Shown piece by piece: positions 22,672 through 33,615 of a stretch of 64,000 nucleotides of DNA. The first letter of the stretch is position 1; every line of letters starts with the position of its first letter. The translations under genes and the position numbers were made by a program. The notes beneath the pieces were generated by a model, which saw nothing but the letters and a program-made list of their open reading frames with translations, did no database searches and was not told the DNA's origin. The stretch comes from Tetrapyrgos nigripes (lineage: Eukaryota > Basidiomycota > Agaricomycetes > Agaricales > Campanellaceae): NCBI GenBank assembly GCA_013368315.1, contig JAACJM010000182.1, positions 1 through 64,000 on the forward strand, read 5' to 3'.

Positions 22672-23336
22672 CATGATGTTCTCAATTTTGATGTGATAGT
22701 GAACACCTAGTTACATTGCCTCCACAGAAGTGCGAACACTGTGGGTAAATAAAATATTCAGCGGTAGCTCAAAAGGAGGTATTTTGTCACCTAAGCCATC
22801 TATGGAGTATAGTGGTTAGCTCAGTCCTACGCATCAAGTCATGGACCAAGAGCGCAAGTACACACTCAATTCTTGGGTATGAAGACCGCCGGGCCACAGG
22901 ATAACGGAAGCCCTCAAGACACCACCAGTTGTGGCGTAAGGTACTTACGTGGATGCAGAACAAAGCAAGGAAAATCACTGTGATCATGGTTCACGGGAAC
23001 TGTGGCAACAGGAGAACTATGAATGATTCCCATCATTCCCGGCTTCAGGCACATGAATTAAGAGCACTGACATGTCTACTAGAGATCCCACAGAGTATGC
23101 ATGAACCAACGTACATCACGCCATGGATGTTCTGTCTGAATCTTATACGTACCTGGATCAGTCAAGTATTGTCTTTGGAAGGTAGGAGTACACCTACTGT
23201 GCATTAATTCAGTTCGGGAGAAGCTGATTATTCTGGTGGTTCGGCGCGTTTTTGTGGGTCTTGACCAAGTTTCCACTTCGAGTATTGTTAACGGTCACCA
23301 AGCCCCAGGACTTCACTATTAAACCTGGAGCATTTG
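22672..23336. other. Spacer
   Basis: No gene is supported. A minus-strand frame at 22987 opens with the signal-like MITVIFLALFCIH followed at once by GTAAGT, but no downstream exon could be joined. Confidence 0.35.
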
Positions 23337-23344
23337 TATAAATA
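23337..23344 (+). promoter_or_regulatory. TATA box of the small secreted peptide gene
   Basis: TATAAATA lies 69 bp above ATG 23413, the spacing seen for other genes here. Confidence 0.5.
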
Positions 23345-23412
23345 ATGTCCTCCTCGCTGCTCACCGATACCAACAAGTCGCGGTATCATCGAAACCATCC
23401 CGTCATCTGATA

Positions 23413-23663
23413 ATGCTTTTCAAGCTCAACGTTACCGTTTTCTCCTGGCTGCTTGTCCTTGCAGTGGCCACTCAGGCTATCGCTGCACCCGTTGAAGGTG
23501 GGATACCTTTCGCTATAGCCGTTTCTTATGCTCAAAATTTTACTTTTCTCTCATGTTAGGCGGCGAACTTGAGGCTGACGAGAGTATGTGGTTTTTTACG
23601 ATATATGATTCTATCCATTTCATCCTGCGCACAGCTTGCCCTGTTAACGCGCGATGCCCTTGA
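23413..23663 (+). CDS. Tiny three-exon secreted peptide precursor
   Basis: Exons 23413-23497, 23560-23583 and 23635-23663 join exactly to a 45-residue frame. Residues 1-24 are a strong signal peptide ending AIAA. A short acidic linker (PVEGGELEADE) is followed by the C-terminal peptide TCPVNARCP with two Cys. Introns are 62 and 51 bp with GT-AG ends. A TATA box lies upstream. Hidden by its introns, it appears as no long ORF. It lies 740 bp downstream of the UstYa-like gene on the same strand. It may be a peptide substrate or a signalling or defence peptide. Function is inferred from layout only. Confidence 0.6.
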
Positions 23664-25202
23664 GTTGTATGGATGGCGAAAAGTGATATTTTCTGGTGAT
23701 TGATACCTTTTTAACCCGCTACCATTACAACTGAATAATGTCCTGTAGAAACATCTCGAATCGAGTGATATGCGCTATCTTGTACTGCGGGTGTTTGTTC
23801 TCTACTTTGTATAAAACTGAAAAGAAATAAGAAATCGTTTGTGACGTACCAGATAGATACATAGGTTACACCGGCAGGTCCTCTGAAGAACGGCCGGGTG
23901 TAGGTGTTGTGTAGCCTGCCACGGCATATACCTACATCGATCCACATCAAATAAAATGCATACATCTTTGCTGTAGAGCTTGTCGCACTTGACTGTCAGT
24001 CAGTGACTGCTGACAGCTCTGCAGACTGCGAAGCGGCATGGTACTATGGGCGCAATTGATGGACATGTGTCTCTCAACGCGAGAGGACTCCTAACTGGCA
24101 AGTGCATTTCACACAAAGAGCAAGTTGAGACGTGAAGATGTTTCCATCTCCCTTTGCAACAAACGTCTGATGGCTAGAAAAAACTTTTGAAGAATATACG
24201 CTCAAACTTCAAGGCAGTCATCAGATGAGAGCCATGAATATTTGAGTCGTCACGGAGGAAATGGATTGGTACTATTCGCGAATCGCGAATCGTGTATCGT
24301 CTCTTCCATTTCAAGAGAACACTCGTGGCATTCCGGTTTCGATTTCATCGATATCAAGGAGTAGGATAGGATGCACCTCCCCATTCTTGACCTTGATAAC
24401 TGGATTTGGTTTTATAAAATTCAGACCAGATTTTGCAGAATACGCGTCCAGACAGACTACCGATCCAGCTCAACCGTCTTCGAATGGATTGGGAACTGGG
24501 TGAGGTTATCATGCCCTCCCTTTCCAACATTGGTCTTCCCTGGACTCGGACTTTGAGTGGTCCCAGTCCTGACCCATCTTCATACCCTTTGTGTATTCAT
24601 AAATTCGTATACTACCAGCCTCTCCCTCGCCGAAACAACATCTAACCAAATTTTCCTCAACGCTGCCACCCAATCCCTCACCTTCATCCACGCGCATTCG
24701 ATGCAGCGATAAGGAATGATGCGTGGCAAGGAAAAGATGGTGTTGTCACGAATAGAGGCGAGTTGTTCGGCGATACATCCATTGTCTGCTCACTGGTTGG
24801 CACGGGTCTCAGCGAGTAGCCATAGAGTACATCATATAACAAGTACATTACAGTGAACACGAGTACGTACATTGGTAGTGAATACACTAGTACTGTAGAC
24901 AGTAGCTACTAAGCTAGTTTTCAAAAGGTATGTACACCGTACACGTATAGTAGAGACAAGATAAGTAAGATAGAGAAGTGCAAACTCACACTAACTCTAT
25001 AACTAAACTAGGGAGCAGAGTAGATATAGAATCACGTCTAGGTATAGTCCTTTCTGCCGCATCACCTTGCTCCCTCTCCGCCCCCCCCCCCAAACTACCT
25101 CCCCAAGACCACCTCCCCAACCACCTCCCCAACCATTCAGCACCCCACCCGCCACGTCATACTTCATAATACCCAATTAACAACTCACTCTTCACGGCCC
25201 CC
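23664..25202. other. Duplicated ZIP downstream flank with an insertion
   Basis: From about 23930 the sequence follows the flank at 12.05-12.65 kb, with the match resuming near 24910. About 700 bp in between (24200-24905) has no counterpart in the first copy and no recognised gene. A C-run and repeated CACCTCCCCAACC units lie at 25079-25135. Confidence 0.5.
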
Positions 25203-26234
25203 TCCCCCACCCCCTTCACTCCACCCCAAACACCCCAATAGACCTCATCGCTACAACACTCGCCAACAAGCTACCCACTGCAATCGCTCGTTTGGCTGGG
25301 AATCTTTCATCTTCGTCTTCGTCTACACTTCCCGCTTTGTCCCCGTGTCCGTGTCCGTGTCCGTGTCCGTGTCCGTGTCCGTGTCCCTCCTCTTCATATC
25401 CCTCACCACTTACCCCCACCACTATGTCCATGTCCATGCCCATACATACGTCCGTGTCCATCTAACCCACTGAAATCGTGTGAATGCGAATGCCCCCCAC
25501 CCCATCCCCACTCAAACTCCCAAACACAAAATCCCCCGCCAACATCTCCACCGTAGGCGCATAGATCAACATCCCCGCAGAAACGGCACACATGAGGTCT
25601 AGGGTTAGTAGGAAAAGGGCTTGGGCTCCAGTGGAGGAGGGGTCGTCAGCTAAAAAAACAAAAAAAAAAGAGTGGGTCAATGGACGTAGAAGGGTGACAC
25701 GGGCGAAACGGGACGAGAAGGGGGTTAATACCTACCTCCACCACCCCCACCCCCACTCGTCCCCCTAAAAAGAATCATCCCCAACTCCCAGCCGGTGTTG
25801 TGATCGCGAATGTGAGTGTTAAAAGGGGTTGGAGTAGAACGGGGACGGGGATGCAGACGTGCCAGATGAGGGTCTCTGCATCTACGTCTGCATTTCTGTT
25901 TCTGATTCCAATTCCGAACGAGCCGATTATGATCATCGGTGTCGCTGCTCAAAGAAGACGAGGTACACTTCCCCCCGTTGCCCCCGCTTCCTACTCCCCC
26001 GCAGCTGGATACACCCTCTTCGCCAATTCGCTCGTCAGATTCTCAAACACATCCTGCAGTAAATGACAAAACGCCGTTGAGAGGATGACTCCTGCTCCGA
26101 AATGCTTTCCTATGAAAAAAAGAATCTTTGGTATCGAGATGTGTTTGGAGGTTTGAGATAACGATGGGAAGGATACGGGGAAGAGAGAGATGCAGAAGAT
26201 TATGGAAAGCAGGAAGGGCCCGCTCATAAGCGCG
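25203..26234 (-). pseudogene. Internally deleted ZIP transporter duplicate
   Basis: The first exon (to about 26010) matches the intact gene closely (PKILFFIGKHFGAGVILSTAFCH). It then jumps straight to the linker before TM6, so TM3-TM5 with the HSFVIG and HQLFEG metal-site motifs are gone. The TM6 region is out of frame. TM7 (LMCAVSAGMLIYAPTVEMLAGDF) and TM8 (AVGSLLASVVAM) survive. A hexamer run (GTCCGT)n at 25341-25383 extends the His-Gly loop to GHGHGHGHGHGHGHG. The copy cannot make a working transporter. Confidence 0.75.
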
Positions 26235-26932
26235 CCACAATTGATTGCCGAGCATTCGGACCCCAGAGACTCTGGATCGTGTGACTATTACCATATGTAC
26301 CTTTTTATTTAAAACTTCTATTTAAAAACTCCGATGTGCGACTCCTATTCATAATTTAAGAACTCCGCTGCACTCAAGCAGCGTCCATCTGTTGTGGCGG
26401 AATCAGGTAGTCCAAGGGAGGGGTAGAAAGAGAATCTCTATTGTTCCACAGGGACAATACAGTGCCAGTAGAGAGATTATTGAGTAGTAGATACGTAGTA
26501 ATAGGCTTTGTGGGCCACCGCTTCGCGTGGCAATAGAGGCTGTTAATTCATGGTTGAAAAAAAGACCGGATGCCGAGGTATCCAAATTACATAGCCATAC
26601 GCGGAAACGTCAGATTATAAGAACGAGACCCTAAAGGGCCTCGTAATACGCACCTAATAGAACAAGCATGAGATGTTCTAACTTGGCGAGGAGGAAAAGA
26701 AAGAGAAAAAGAAGACTCAAGTCGCTGACTTTGACAATAACGTTAGAGACCACAGTGCTCGAGAAATTACTCTAATAGGAAGGAGTCTAGATTGCATCCA
26801 TGCCTCAGAGCTGGCATAACACCAGATGTATCCACCTTGATGAGAAGGCTCCTCCCGCACCTAATCCTAATTGAAGAGTCTTCAGCTGTCTGAGCTCCTG
26901 TAGCACTTTGGTTCACCTTTCCATCCTTTAAT
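26235..26932. other. Spacer left of the retroelement
   Basis: No gene is supported. CTAAAGGGCCTCGTAAT (26631) is also found near 63095, and a GCTTCGCRTGGCAA core (26519) recurs near 62750. These suggest relics of one dispersed repeat. Confidence 0.35.
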
Positions 26933-27373
26933 TGTCATGAATCGCCTCCGTCTCCTTCATTTTCCTTCATCATTCTATCACCTCCCATAAACCCATAAAT
27001 ACTAATTACTTCCCATCATCGTCTTATAGATCTATGACTCACCTCTCCATTTCCCTTATCTCCATGGACATTCTCACGTATATATTTTCCTACTTGACTC
27101 ATACCCTTATCTCCTCCGATTCCTAAACTCCATGGACATTCCCACATATTCATTCCTCTTCTATATATATCTTAGATCTCGTAGCTAGGTTCCTTAGTCT
27201 GTTCACTTCGTCTCCACTCCGCTTCTAGTACAGTGCAGTGTCGAGCATAGTCAGCTACTCGATCTTCCATCTTCTTTATCACCCTCTCTCTATCTCGCCT
27301 CATTGTAACTCGTTGAATCTATCTTGTTCACTGTGTGACTTGGGTGGTTTGCTAAGTGACAACGTTCTTGACA
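26933..27373 (+). repeat. 5' LTR (441 bp)
   Basis: Starts TGTCATGAATCGCC and ends GTTCTTGACA. Compared with the 3' LTR it lacks about 40 bp near position 40. It contains a TATA run (27162-27170) and a probable transcription start about 33 bp later. The phrase CTCCATGGACATTC occurs twice (27060 and 27129). Confidence 0.9.
27162..27205 (+). promoter_or_regulatory. LTR TATA box and self-primer start
   Basis: TATATATAT at 27162-27170 lies 33 bp before TAGTCTGTTCA (27195-27205). That 11-mer is the exact reverse complement of the sequence just after the LTR (27376-27386). This is the layout expected if the 5' end of the RNA folds back as the primer. Confidence 0.6.
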
Positions 27374-27374
27374 C

Positions 27375-27917
27375 TTGAACAGACTATCTTACACCCACCT
27401 CACATCCAGACCCTCGACAAGCACACTGGCTCTTAACTTCGAACCTTTCTTTGACAACCTACAAACCCGACCTCCACCATTTTATCCCTTTCCCATCAAT
27501 AAATCAGAATACTTCGTAAACTACCGAGAAGAACTTGAAGCAACAGTATACAAACACGCTATCGAACTCGACGATCATTGGATTATACTAAACAAGAGAT
27601 CGTGGATTTCAGGTGAAGTGACCATCTCCGAATACCTCCGAATAAAGCTATCACCTGAAAACACCTCTCCACGCTACGTTGCAGTTGTAGATACGTGCTT
27701 CCTCGTCCAACTAGGGGAAACAACCCTCCCATATTGGTTCAGTAACAACGACTACGAAGATAGCGACATCTTCGTGTTCAGCCAGGAGGAATACCACGAA
27801 TATCTCCAAACCCAAGTTCCCAGAGTAATCAACTACTATAGATCACTGATCTCTTGGGAAGACGTCTCAGGAGAACAGTGGGATCTTCTATTCTCAGAGG
27901 CTGAAACGAGTGGATGA
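27375..27917 (+). CDS. Retroelement leader ORF 1
   Basis: A 180-codon open frame starts right at the primer site and has no in-frame ATG, so it is either read from a non-AUG start or has lost its start. It contains FEPFFDNLQTRPPPFYPFP and a compact region with ELDDHWIILNKRSW and QEEYHEYLQTQVPRVINYY. No domain is recognised; its place suggests an N-terminal Gag extension. Its stop overlaps the next start as ATGA. Confidence 0.5.
   Translation: MNRLSYTHLTSRPSTSTLALNFEPFFDNLQTRPPPFYPFPINKSEYFVNYREELEATVYKHAIELDDHWIILNKRSWISGEVTISEYLRIKLSPENTSPRYVAVVDTCFLVQLGETTLPYWFSNNDYEDSDIFVFSQEEYHEYLQTQVPRVINYYRSLISWEDVSGEQWDLLFSEAETSG
27376..27386 (+). promoter_or_regulatory. Primer-binding site (self-priming type)
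   Basis: TGAACAGACTA begins 2 bp after the LTR and is perfectly complementary to 27195-27205 in the LTR. It does not look like the complement of a tRNA CCA end, since no TGG begins it. Confidence 0.6.
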
Positions 27918-28513
27918 GCGAAAGCGGAATCCCAAGAACCACTAGATCACGCACAGCCTCACAAAACCCCAGCCGTACTGCCTCTCCCATACTCGTTTGC
28001 CTTAGACGACCTCACGCACACGTTCCCCGAAGACAACAAGACTGCTACTTCTCACACCAAAACCGGTGGGAGTTTTGTACAAACCATCCGTGTCCCAACC
28101 GACTCTCCGTAAATAATCGACCTCTTTCAATCGAAGAACAGAGACTCGGTATCGAACCAGTCTCACTCTTCGAATCACTCCCATCAGAACCAATTACAGA
28201 AAACCCAGATTCTGTCACAAACCCGTCACCAACTCCATCTCACGAACACTCCTCAGAACCCCATTCCCCTCACAACAGATCTCCGACAGACAGCACCCCT
28301 AGTGCAGTCCAAGAACCCATCTCAATCAATCCCACTCTCCCGATCGATTTCCACTCTATCCACGCCGCCCTCAGAATGTCTGAAAACCCTGACTCAGCCA
28401 CCGCTGCTGCGGGAGGAACTCGACCCCTCGAGACACCGCACCACCAGACGACGAGGCTCAGGACGCTCAGTCCTCGGTCTTTCCTAATACGACTACCAAG
28501 GAACGTGGAGTAA
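27914..28513 (+). CDS. Retroelement leader ORF 2
   Basis: ATG 27914 overlaps the previous stop codon (ATGA). The 199-residue product is Ser/Pro/Thr-rich with basic patches (TRSRTASQNPSRTASP). Near its end the frame drifts. The Gag frame (28393 on) carries the natural-looking continuation APPDDEAQDAQ, so a frameshift mutation near 28390-28450 probably separated the two. Confidence 0.45.
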   Translation: MSESGIPRTTRSRTASQNPSRTASPILVCLRRPHAHVPRRQQDCYFSHQNRWEFCTNHPCPNRLSVNNRPLSIEEQRLGIEPVSLFESLPSEPITENPDSVTNPSPTPSHEHSSEPHSPHNRSPTDSTPSAVQEPISINPTLPIDFHSIHAALRMSENPDSATAAAGGTRPLETPHHQTTRLRTLSPRSFLIRLPRNVE

Positions 28514-29514
28514 AGCCAGAAAAATTCACAGGAGACCGAAACCAAACAAAAGATTGGATGGCCGAGTTTAACAACTACCTCCGGCTCAACGATCAAGTCT
28601 ACCCTACCGAAGACGAAAAAATATCGTTCTTCCTCACGCTGTTTTCAGGAGATGAAGCGAAACGATGGGCACGCAGTATGATGAAGAAGGTCTTTGAAGA
28701 AGAAGATGACTTTAGTGATAGTGACGAGGAATATACAAGTACCGACGAAGACTCTTCCGCTCCGAAACCAGAAACGAAGAAGAAGCGTTGGACCCTATAC
28801 GAAGTAAAGCGAGAATTCCTACGGGACTTCAAACCCTCAGCTCGAGAAACCCAGGCCCAAACCAAGATAGAACACATCAGGATGGAAGGGGCTCTAGCCG
28901 ACATAGATAAGTACAACTCCCAATTCAAACGATACGCTGACGATACTGGCTACAACGACAAGGCATTAATGAAATGGTATCGAAAGGGACTCCCCCGAGG
29001 GCTGGTAGACCGAATCTCCTACCTACCAAACCAACCTAAGAATCTTGCGAAACTACAAAAGGCCGCGGTAAAACAACACATGATTTGGTTAGAAAGACAG
29101 GAAGAGAAGAATTCATGGAATAAACCTCGAAGGGAGGAAGGACAGACAGGAAAGGGGTCACAGAGTACGAGAAGTGGTCGAACGAGAAGCATAGAAGTAA
29201 ACGCCTTCCAAGACAATGTCCCAGGTGCATCTTCGACTACTAAATATCCACCGAAACTGACCCCCCAAGAAAGAGAAAAAATGAGGAAAGAGGGACGTTG
29301 CTTCAGGTGTCGAGGACTAGGCCATATGGGTAACGATTGCCCTACATTCCCTAATACGCCTCAGATCACGCACAACAACACGACCTGGAGACCCTCCATA
29401 AAGCAAGCCGCAGTCGAAACCTCGGAGTCTAAGGTCAATACGACCACGGATAACATCTCGGAACTCACGGCCAGAATCGGAGCACTATCGGAGAAGAGAA
29501 AGAAGGACTATTAA
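28393..29514 (+). CDS. Gag polyprotein with zinc knuckle
   Basis: The frame is open from 28393 through GVKPEKFTGDR, a typical opening of Ty3-type Gag, and includes LFSGDEAKRWARSMM and FLRDFKPSARETQAQTKIEH. An acidic insert (EEEDDFSDSDEE) lies in the capsid part. The C-terminal CCHC knuckle CFRCRGLGHMGNDC binds RNA. Gag forms the particle that packages element RNA in the cytoplasm. The upstream ORFs are in other frames. Confidence 0.85.
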   Translation, partial: LSHRCCGRNSTPRDTAPPDDEAQDAQSSVFPNTTTKERGVKPEKFTGDRNQTKDWMAEFNNYLRLNDQVYPTEDEKISFFLTLFSGDEAKRWARSMMKKVFEEEDDFSDSDEEYTSTDEDSSAPKPETKKKRWTLYEVKREFLRDFKPSARETQAQTKIEHIRMEGALADIDKYNSQFKRYADDTGYNDKALMKWYRKGLPRGLVDRISYLPNQPKNLAKLQKAAVKQHMIWLERQEEKNSWNKPRREEGQTGKGSQSTRSGRTRSIEVNAFQDNVPGASSTTKYPPKLTPQEREKMRKEGRCFRCRGLGHMGNDCPTFPNTPQITHNNTTWRPSIKQAAVETSESKVNTTTDNISELTARIGALSEKRKKDY

Positions 29515-29539
29515 AGAAGTTCGTGACGGAAACGGATTT

Positions 29540-30174
29540 TTGAACACCTCCCCTGCTACGTCGTCAGGAGGAGGAACATGGACATACATACCAGTAAAAC
29601 ACAGGCAATACACGAGCCCTAGACCCTTTCGTAAGCCACAATCCCTATCTGAATTAAGAATCACGGCAATCACCCGAAACCAACAGACCCCGTCAATAGA
29701 GCTTAAGACCGAATTGGTCGGGAAAATAACTGGACGAAAAATCGACGCAACCGCTCTACTAGACAGTGGAGCAGAAGGGATCATCATTAATAATGCCTTC
29801 GCCCAAAAACATCACTCTCAGTCGCATTCCTCTAGAAAAACCATTTCCAGTTCGAAACGTCGACGGATCCAGAAAACGTAATGGGATGGGTAAGACATTA
29901 TACCGTCCAAAGACTACGAATTTACGCCCCAGATCACCAATCCCATCACGAGGAGATCGCCGAATTTTACATCACGGATATCGGAGATCACGACATCATT
30001 TTGGGTACCGATTGGTTACGACACCACAACCCAGAGATCAACTGGATAACGTCGGAAATCAACCTAACGCGATGCCCCAGTGCTTGTACATTGGAAAAGA
30101 CCCCAGTAACGACTGAAACTAAGTCGAAAAACCCTCCTTCGATAATGAAGAAACCTGAAATAGTAGACCCCTAG
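29540..30174 (+). pseudogene. Retropepsin (protease) region, frameshifted
   Basis: The aspartic protease shows its catalytic triad in ALLDSGAEGIIINNAF (first frame). The following strand (LSRIPLEKPFPVRNVDGS) is in a second frame, and the flap and end (HDIILGTDWLRHHNPEINW) in a third. Two frameshifts inside about 150 bp inactivate it. Confidence 0.75.
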
Positions 30175-30197
30175 AACAATATCACCGAGACTACCAA

Positions 30198-30892
30198 GTG
30201 GTATTCAAAGATGTCGTAGGTCCCCACAAAACAACACCACAACCCAAAATAGCGGGACAACGTCGATCACAACGACCAAAAAGGATCCGATTACAACGGA
30301 TCGACTTAGGAGCAATGCTCTCCTCAGAAGACACGACCGGGCAATGGAATGTTCCGGGACAATGGAGTGAACTTGTTATGGAATACCTAGACACCCCACC
30401 GATCCTGATGAAGGTCTATCAGATACCAAGCTGAGTATCCGAGCTGCCTTTAACAAAGCGCTACAAAACACTGAAAACAAATCCACAAACTCAGCAACCT
30501 CGTTACAAGAACAGATACCAAAACAATACCATGAATACCTGTCGGTGTTCGACAAAAAGACTTCAGAACGCCTACCCCAACGAAGTAATTGGGACCACGC
30601 GATCGAACTACAAGACGGCTTCCAACCACGCGCATGTAAAACGTACCCTCTTTCCCCAAACGAACAATCCGAACTTGATTCCTTCCTTACCGAAAACCTC
30701 AAGAAAGGATACATTAAACCATCGAAGTCCCCAATGGCAAGTCCCTTCTTCTTCGTAAAGAAAAAAGACGGAAAACTACGCCCAGTACAGGATTACAGAG
30801 CGCTCAACAAGGGTACCGTAAAAAAACGCATACCCACTACCCCTCATTCCAGAACTAATCGACAAACTCAAAAACGCATATGTGTTCAGTAA
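30198..30892 (+). pseudogene. Protease-RT linker and RT N-terminal part
   Basis: The 30198-30434 frame is a basic linker. The 30545-30892 frame starts the RT with [20 protein letters not shown] and [20 protein letters not shown] (fingers motif). It then leaves the frame of the main pol ORF near 30830, a frameshift within RT. Confidence 0.75.
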
Positions 30893-33461
30893 AATCGACC
30901 TACGGTGGGGATACAATAATATCCGTATCAAAGAAGGAGATGAATGGAAAGCCGCCTTCAAAACCAATCGAGGACTATTCGAGCCAACAGTCATGTTTTT
31001 TGGATTAACGAACTCACCGGCGACCTTTCAAGCAATGATGAACACTATCTTCAAGGATCTCATTGACCAAGGGAAGATCGTCGTCTACATGGATGATATT
31101 TTGATATTCACTCGCAACCTAGACGAACATAGGGAATTAGTCCAAACAGTCTTACGACGACTACGGGACAACGACCTATACGCCAAACCCGAAAAATGCA
31201 TATTCGAAGCAGACAAGGTTGACTTTTTGGGACTGATTGTCTCGCACGACACTCTATCTATGGATCCAGTTAAAGTAGAAGGGGTACTCGAATGGCCAAC
31301 TCCAAAAACCGTAAAGGAAGTTCAGGCTTTCCTAGGGTTCGGAAACTTCTACAGACGCTTCATCAAAGACTTTTCAAAAATCGCACGGCCCCTCTTCGAT
31401 CTGACAAGGAAGGACAACCACTGGAACTGGGGAACAGAGGCCAAGGAAGCATTCCAAACCCTCAAAACGGCCTTCACGTCAAAACCCGTCCTACTGATGC
31501 CAGATTATACGAAACCATACCGAGTAGAAGTAGACGCATCAGACTACGCAACGGGGGGAATACTTATGCAAACCGGGGAAGACGACCGATGGCACCCAGT
31601 CGCCTACATCTCTAAATCCCTCTCAGAAACCGAACGAAACTACGACATCCATGACAAAGAACTACTGGCAATCATACGGGCATTGGAAGCACGGAGACAC
31701 TATTTGGAGGGAGCCCCCCATTCTATCGAAGTCTTCACCGACCACCGGAACTTAGAATATTTCCAGACCGCCCAAAAACTCAGTCGACGACAAGCACGAT
31801 GGGCGTTATTCCTTACACGATTTGAGTTCTCCCTCCAACATAAACCCGGAAGTCTGAATAAAGCTGACCCGCTATCTAGACGACCAGACCACAAACTCGG
31901 GACCGAGAATGACAACACCGACAGAATCCTTCTCGACCCCAAATTCTTCCGAATCCGAGCAACTAGACAAGGAACGGTAACAGCCATAGGAGATGTAGAA
32001 CTACGAAGACGAATCAAGGAATGTCCCAAGAAGGACCTAGAGGTAATGAGTGCCTTAGATGTCATCTTACGGAACGGGCCACGTTCGCTGGTAAAGAACC
32101 TACAGGAATGGAACTATGAAGACGGAATCATCCTATTCCGAGGGAAAATCTACGTCCCAGCAGACAACGATCTCCGACGGGATATCGTAAGACTACACCA
32201 TGACTCCCTAGCAACGGGGCACCCCGGACGATACAAAACTTATGAACTAGTGAGCAGGGAATTCTGGTGGCCAGGAATGTCAGTCTTCGTCAAGGACTAC
32301 GTAACTGGCTGCGCCAAATGTCAGACAACGAAACCCAACAACCACCCCGCTCAGATTCCCTTAATCCCCACCGAAATTCCAGAACGTCCTTTTGGAACTA
32401 TTACCACCGACTTTATCACGGATCTCCCCGAGTGTAAAGGATTCAATGCAATCCACGTCACAGTGGACAAATCAACGAAAACGGTCATCATATCGCCGTG
32501 TACGAAAACAATTGACAGTGACGGAACAGTGGATCTACTGCTTGACAACACTTGGCGACGATATGGATTGTGGGACAAGATGATATCCGACCGAGGCCCG
32601 CAGTTCGCTAGTAAAGTCATGGCCGCGGTCCATAAGAAGCTAGGCATCACTTCAGCCCTCAGTACCGCCTATCACCCACAAACCGACGGAGAGTCAGAAC
32701 GATATAATCAGGAATTGGAACAATTCTTACGGATCTTTTGCAACTATCGACAAGAAGACTGGGTGGACTATCTACCATACGCCGAATTCAGCCATAACAC
32801 CAGAATACATTCAGCAACGGGGAAGTCCCCCTTCGAACTCTTACACGGATACCAACCACGCTTTTTCCCATCATTTAATCCAACTTCTAACTTACTGACA
32901 GTAGAGGAACGACTTGAAAACCTCAACCAACTCAGAGAAGAACTCAAAGCAAGCTTGGCGTCGGCCGCTGAAACGATGAAAACACAGCATGGCAACCATT
33001 CCATTTCCTGGACAGGGTACAAGGTCGGAGATAGGGTGCTATTGGACGGAAAGAGCCTGAAGACAACGAGACCAAAAGCTAAGTTGTCCGACCGTCGTCA
33101 TGGGCCATTCGAAATCATTGAAGTAATCAGCCAGGTTAACTACAAATTGAAATTACCGACAACCTGGCGAATACACCCCGTCTTCCACGCTTCCATATTA
33201 ACGCCGTACGTGGAAACAGATGCCCACGGACCAAACTACCCCGAACCTCCCACGGAATTACTAGATGCAGACGAAGAATACGATGTTGAAAAGATACTAG
33301 ATTCCAAGCCAACCAGGAACAGGAAAGGTACTCAATACCTGATCAAATGGTTGGACTATCCCGACTCGGAAAATACCTGGGTACCCACGTCAAACCTGAC
33401 CAAGGTAAAGGACATGATCGAGGAGTTCCACCAGAAACACCCCCGAGCTTACCGACACTAA
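30882..33461 (+). CDS. RT, RNase H, integrase and chromodomain of pol
   Basis: 859 residues. The RT palm has the active site YMDD (69-72). RNase H shows D218 (VDAS), E260 (DKELL) and D287 (TDHRN). Integrase has an HHCC region ([13 protein letters not shown]477 and C480) and a catalytic triad D510, D570, E606, the last two spaced as in Ty3 (D,D35E). The C-terminal chromodomain contains [12 protein letters not shown] and [16 protein letters not shown], which in chromoviruses targets integration to marked heterochromatin. The frame is intact here although the RT start lies in another frame. Confidence 0.92.
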   Translation: MFSKIDLRWGYNNIRIKEGDEWKAAFKTNRGLFEPTVMFFGLTNSPATFQAMMNTIFKDLIDQGKIVVYMDDILIFTRNLDEHRELVQTVLRRLRDNDLYAKPEKCIFEADKVDFLGLIVSHDTLSMDPVKVEGVLEWPTPKTVKEVQAFLGFGNFYRRFIKDFSKIARPLFDLTRKDNHWNWGTEAKEAFQTLKTAFTSKPVLLMPDYTKPYRVEVDASDYATGGILMQTGEDDRWHPVAYISKSLSETERNYDIHDKELLAIIRALEARRHYLEGAPHSIEVFTDHRNLEYFQTAQKLSRRQARWALFLTRFEFSLQHKPGSLNKADPLSRRPDHKLGTENDNTDRILLDPKFFRIRATRQGTVTAIGDVELRRRIKECPKKDLEVMSALDVILRNGPRSLVKNLQEWNYEDGIILFRGKIYVPADNDLRRDIVRLHHDSLATGHPGRYKTYELVSREFWWPGMSVFVKDYVTGCAKCQTTKPNNHPAQIPLIPTEIPERPFGTITTDFITDLPECKGFNAIHVTVDKSTKTVIISPCTKTIDSDGTVDLLLDNTWRRYGLWDKMISDRGPQFASKVMAAVHKKLGITSALSTAYHPQTDGESERYNQELEQFLRIFCNYRQEDWVDYLPYAEFSHNTRIHSATGKSPFELLHGYQPRFFPSFNPTSNLLTVEERLENLNQLREELKASLASAAETMKTQHGNHSISWTGYKVGDRVLLDGKSLKTTRPKAKLSDRRHGPFEIIEVISQVNYKLKLPTTWRIHPVFHASILTPYVETDAHGPNYPEPPTELLDADEEYDVEKILDSKPTRNRKGTQYLIKWLDYPDSENTWVPTSNLTKVKDMIEEFHQKHPRAYRH

Positions 33462-33615
33462 CGGCGTCTACTGTCACAATCCACTAGACAACTTGGCCGC
33501 CCCGCGCTACTGCGGATACGGATTCGTTAAAAGCCAACCACATCGAACTCGAACGAAAACAGAACTCAACCACATCCTACCCAAACATCTCTTCGCTTTT
33601 CCATCACACATCATC

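Noticed and set aside
22787..22987. Minus-strand ORF starting with a signal-like MITVIFLALFCIH
   Set aside because: A GTAAGT donor follows at once and no second exon with a sensible frame could be joined, so it is not supported.
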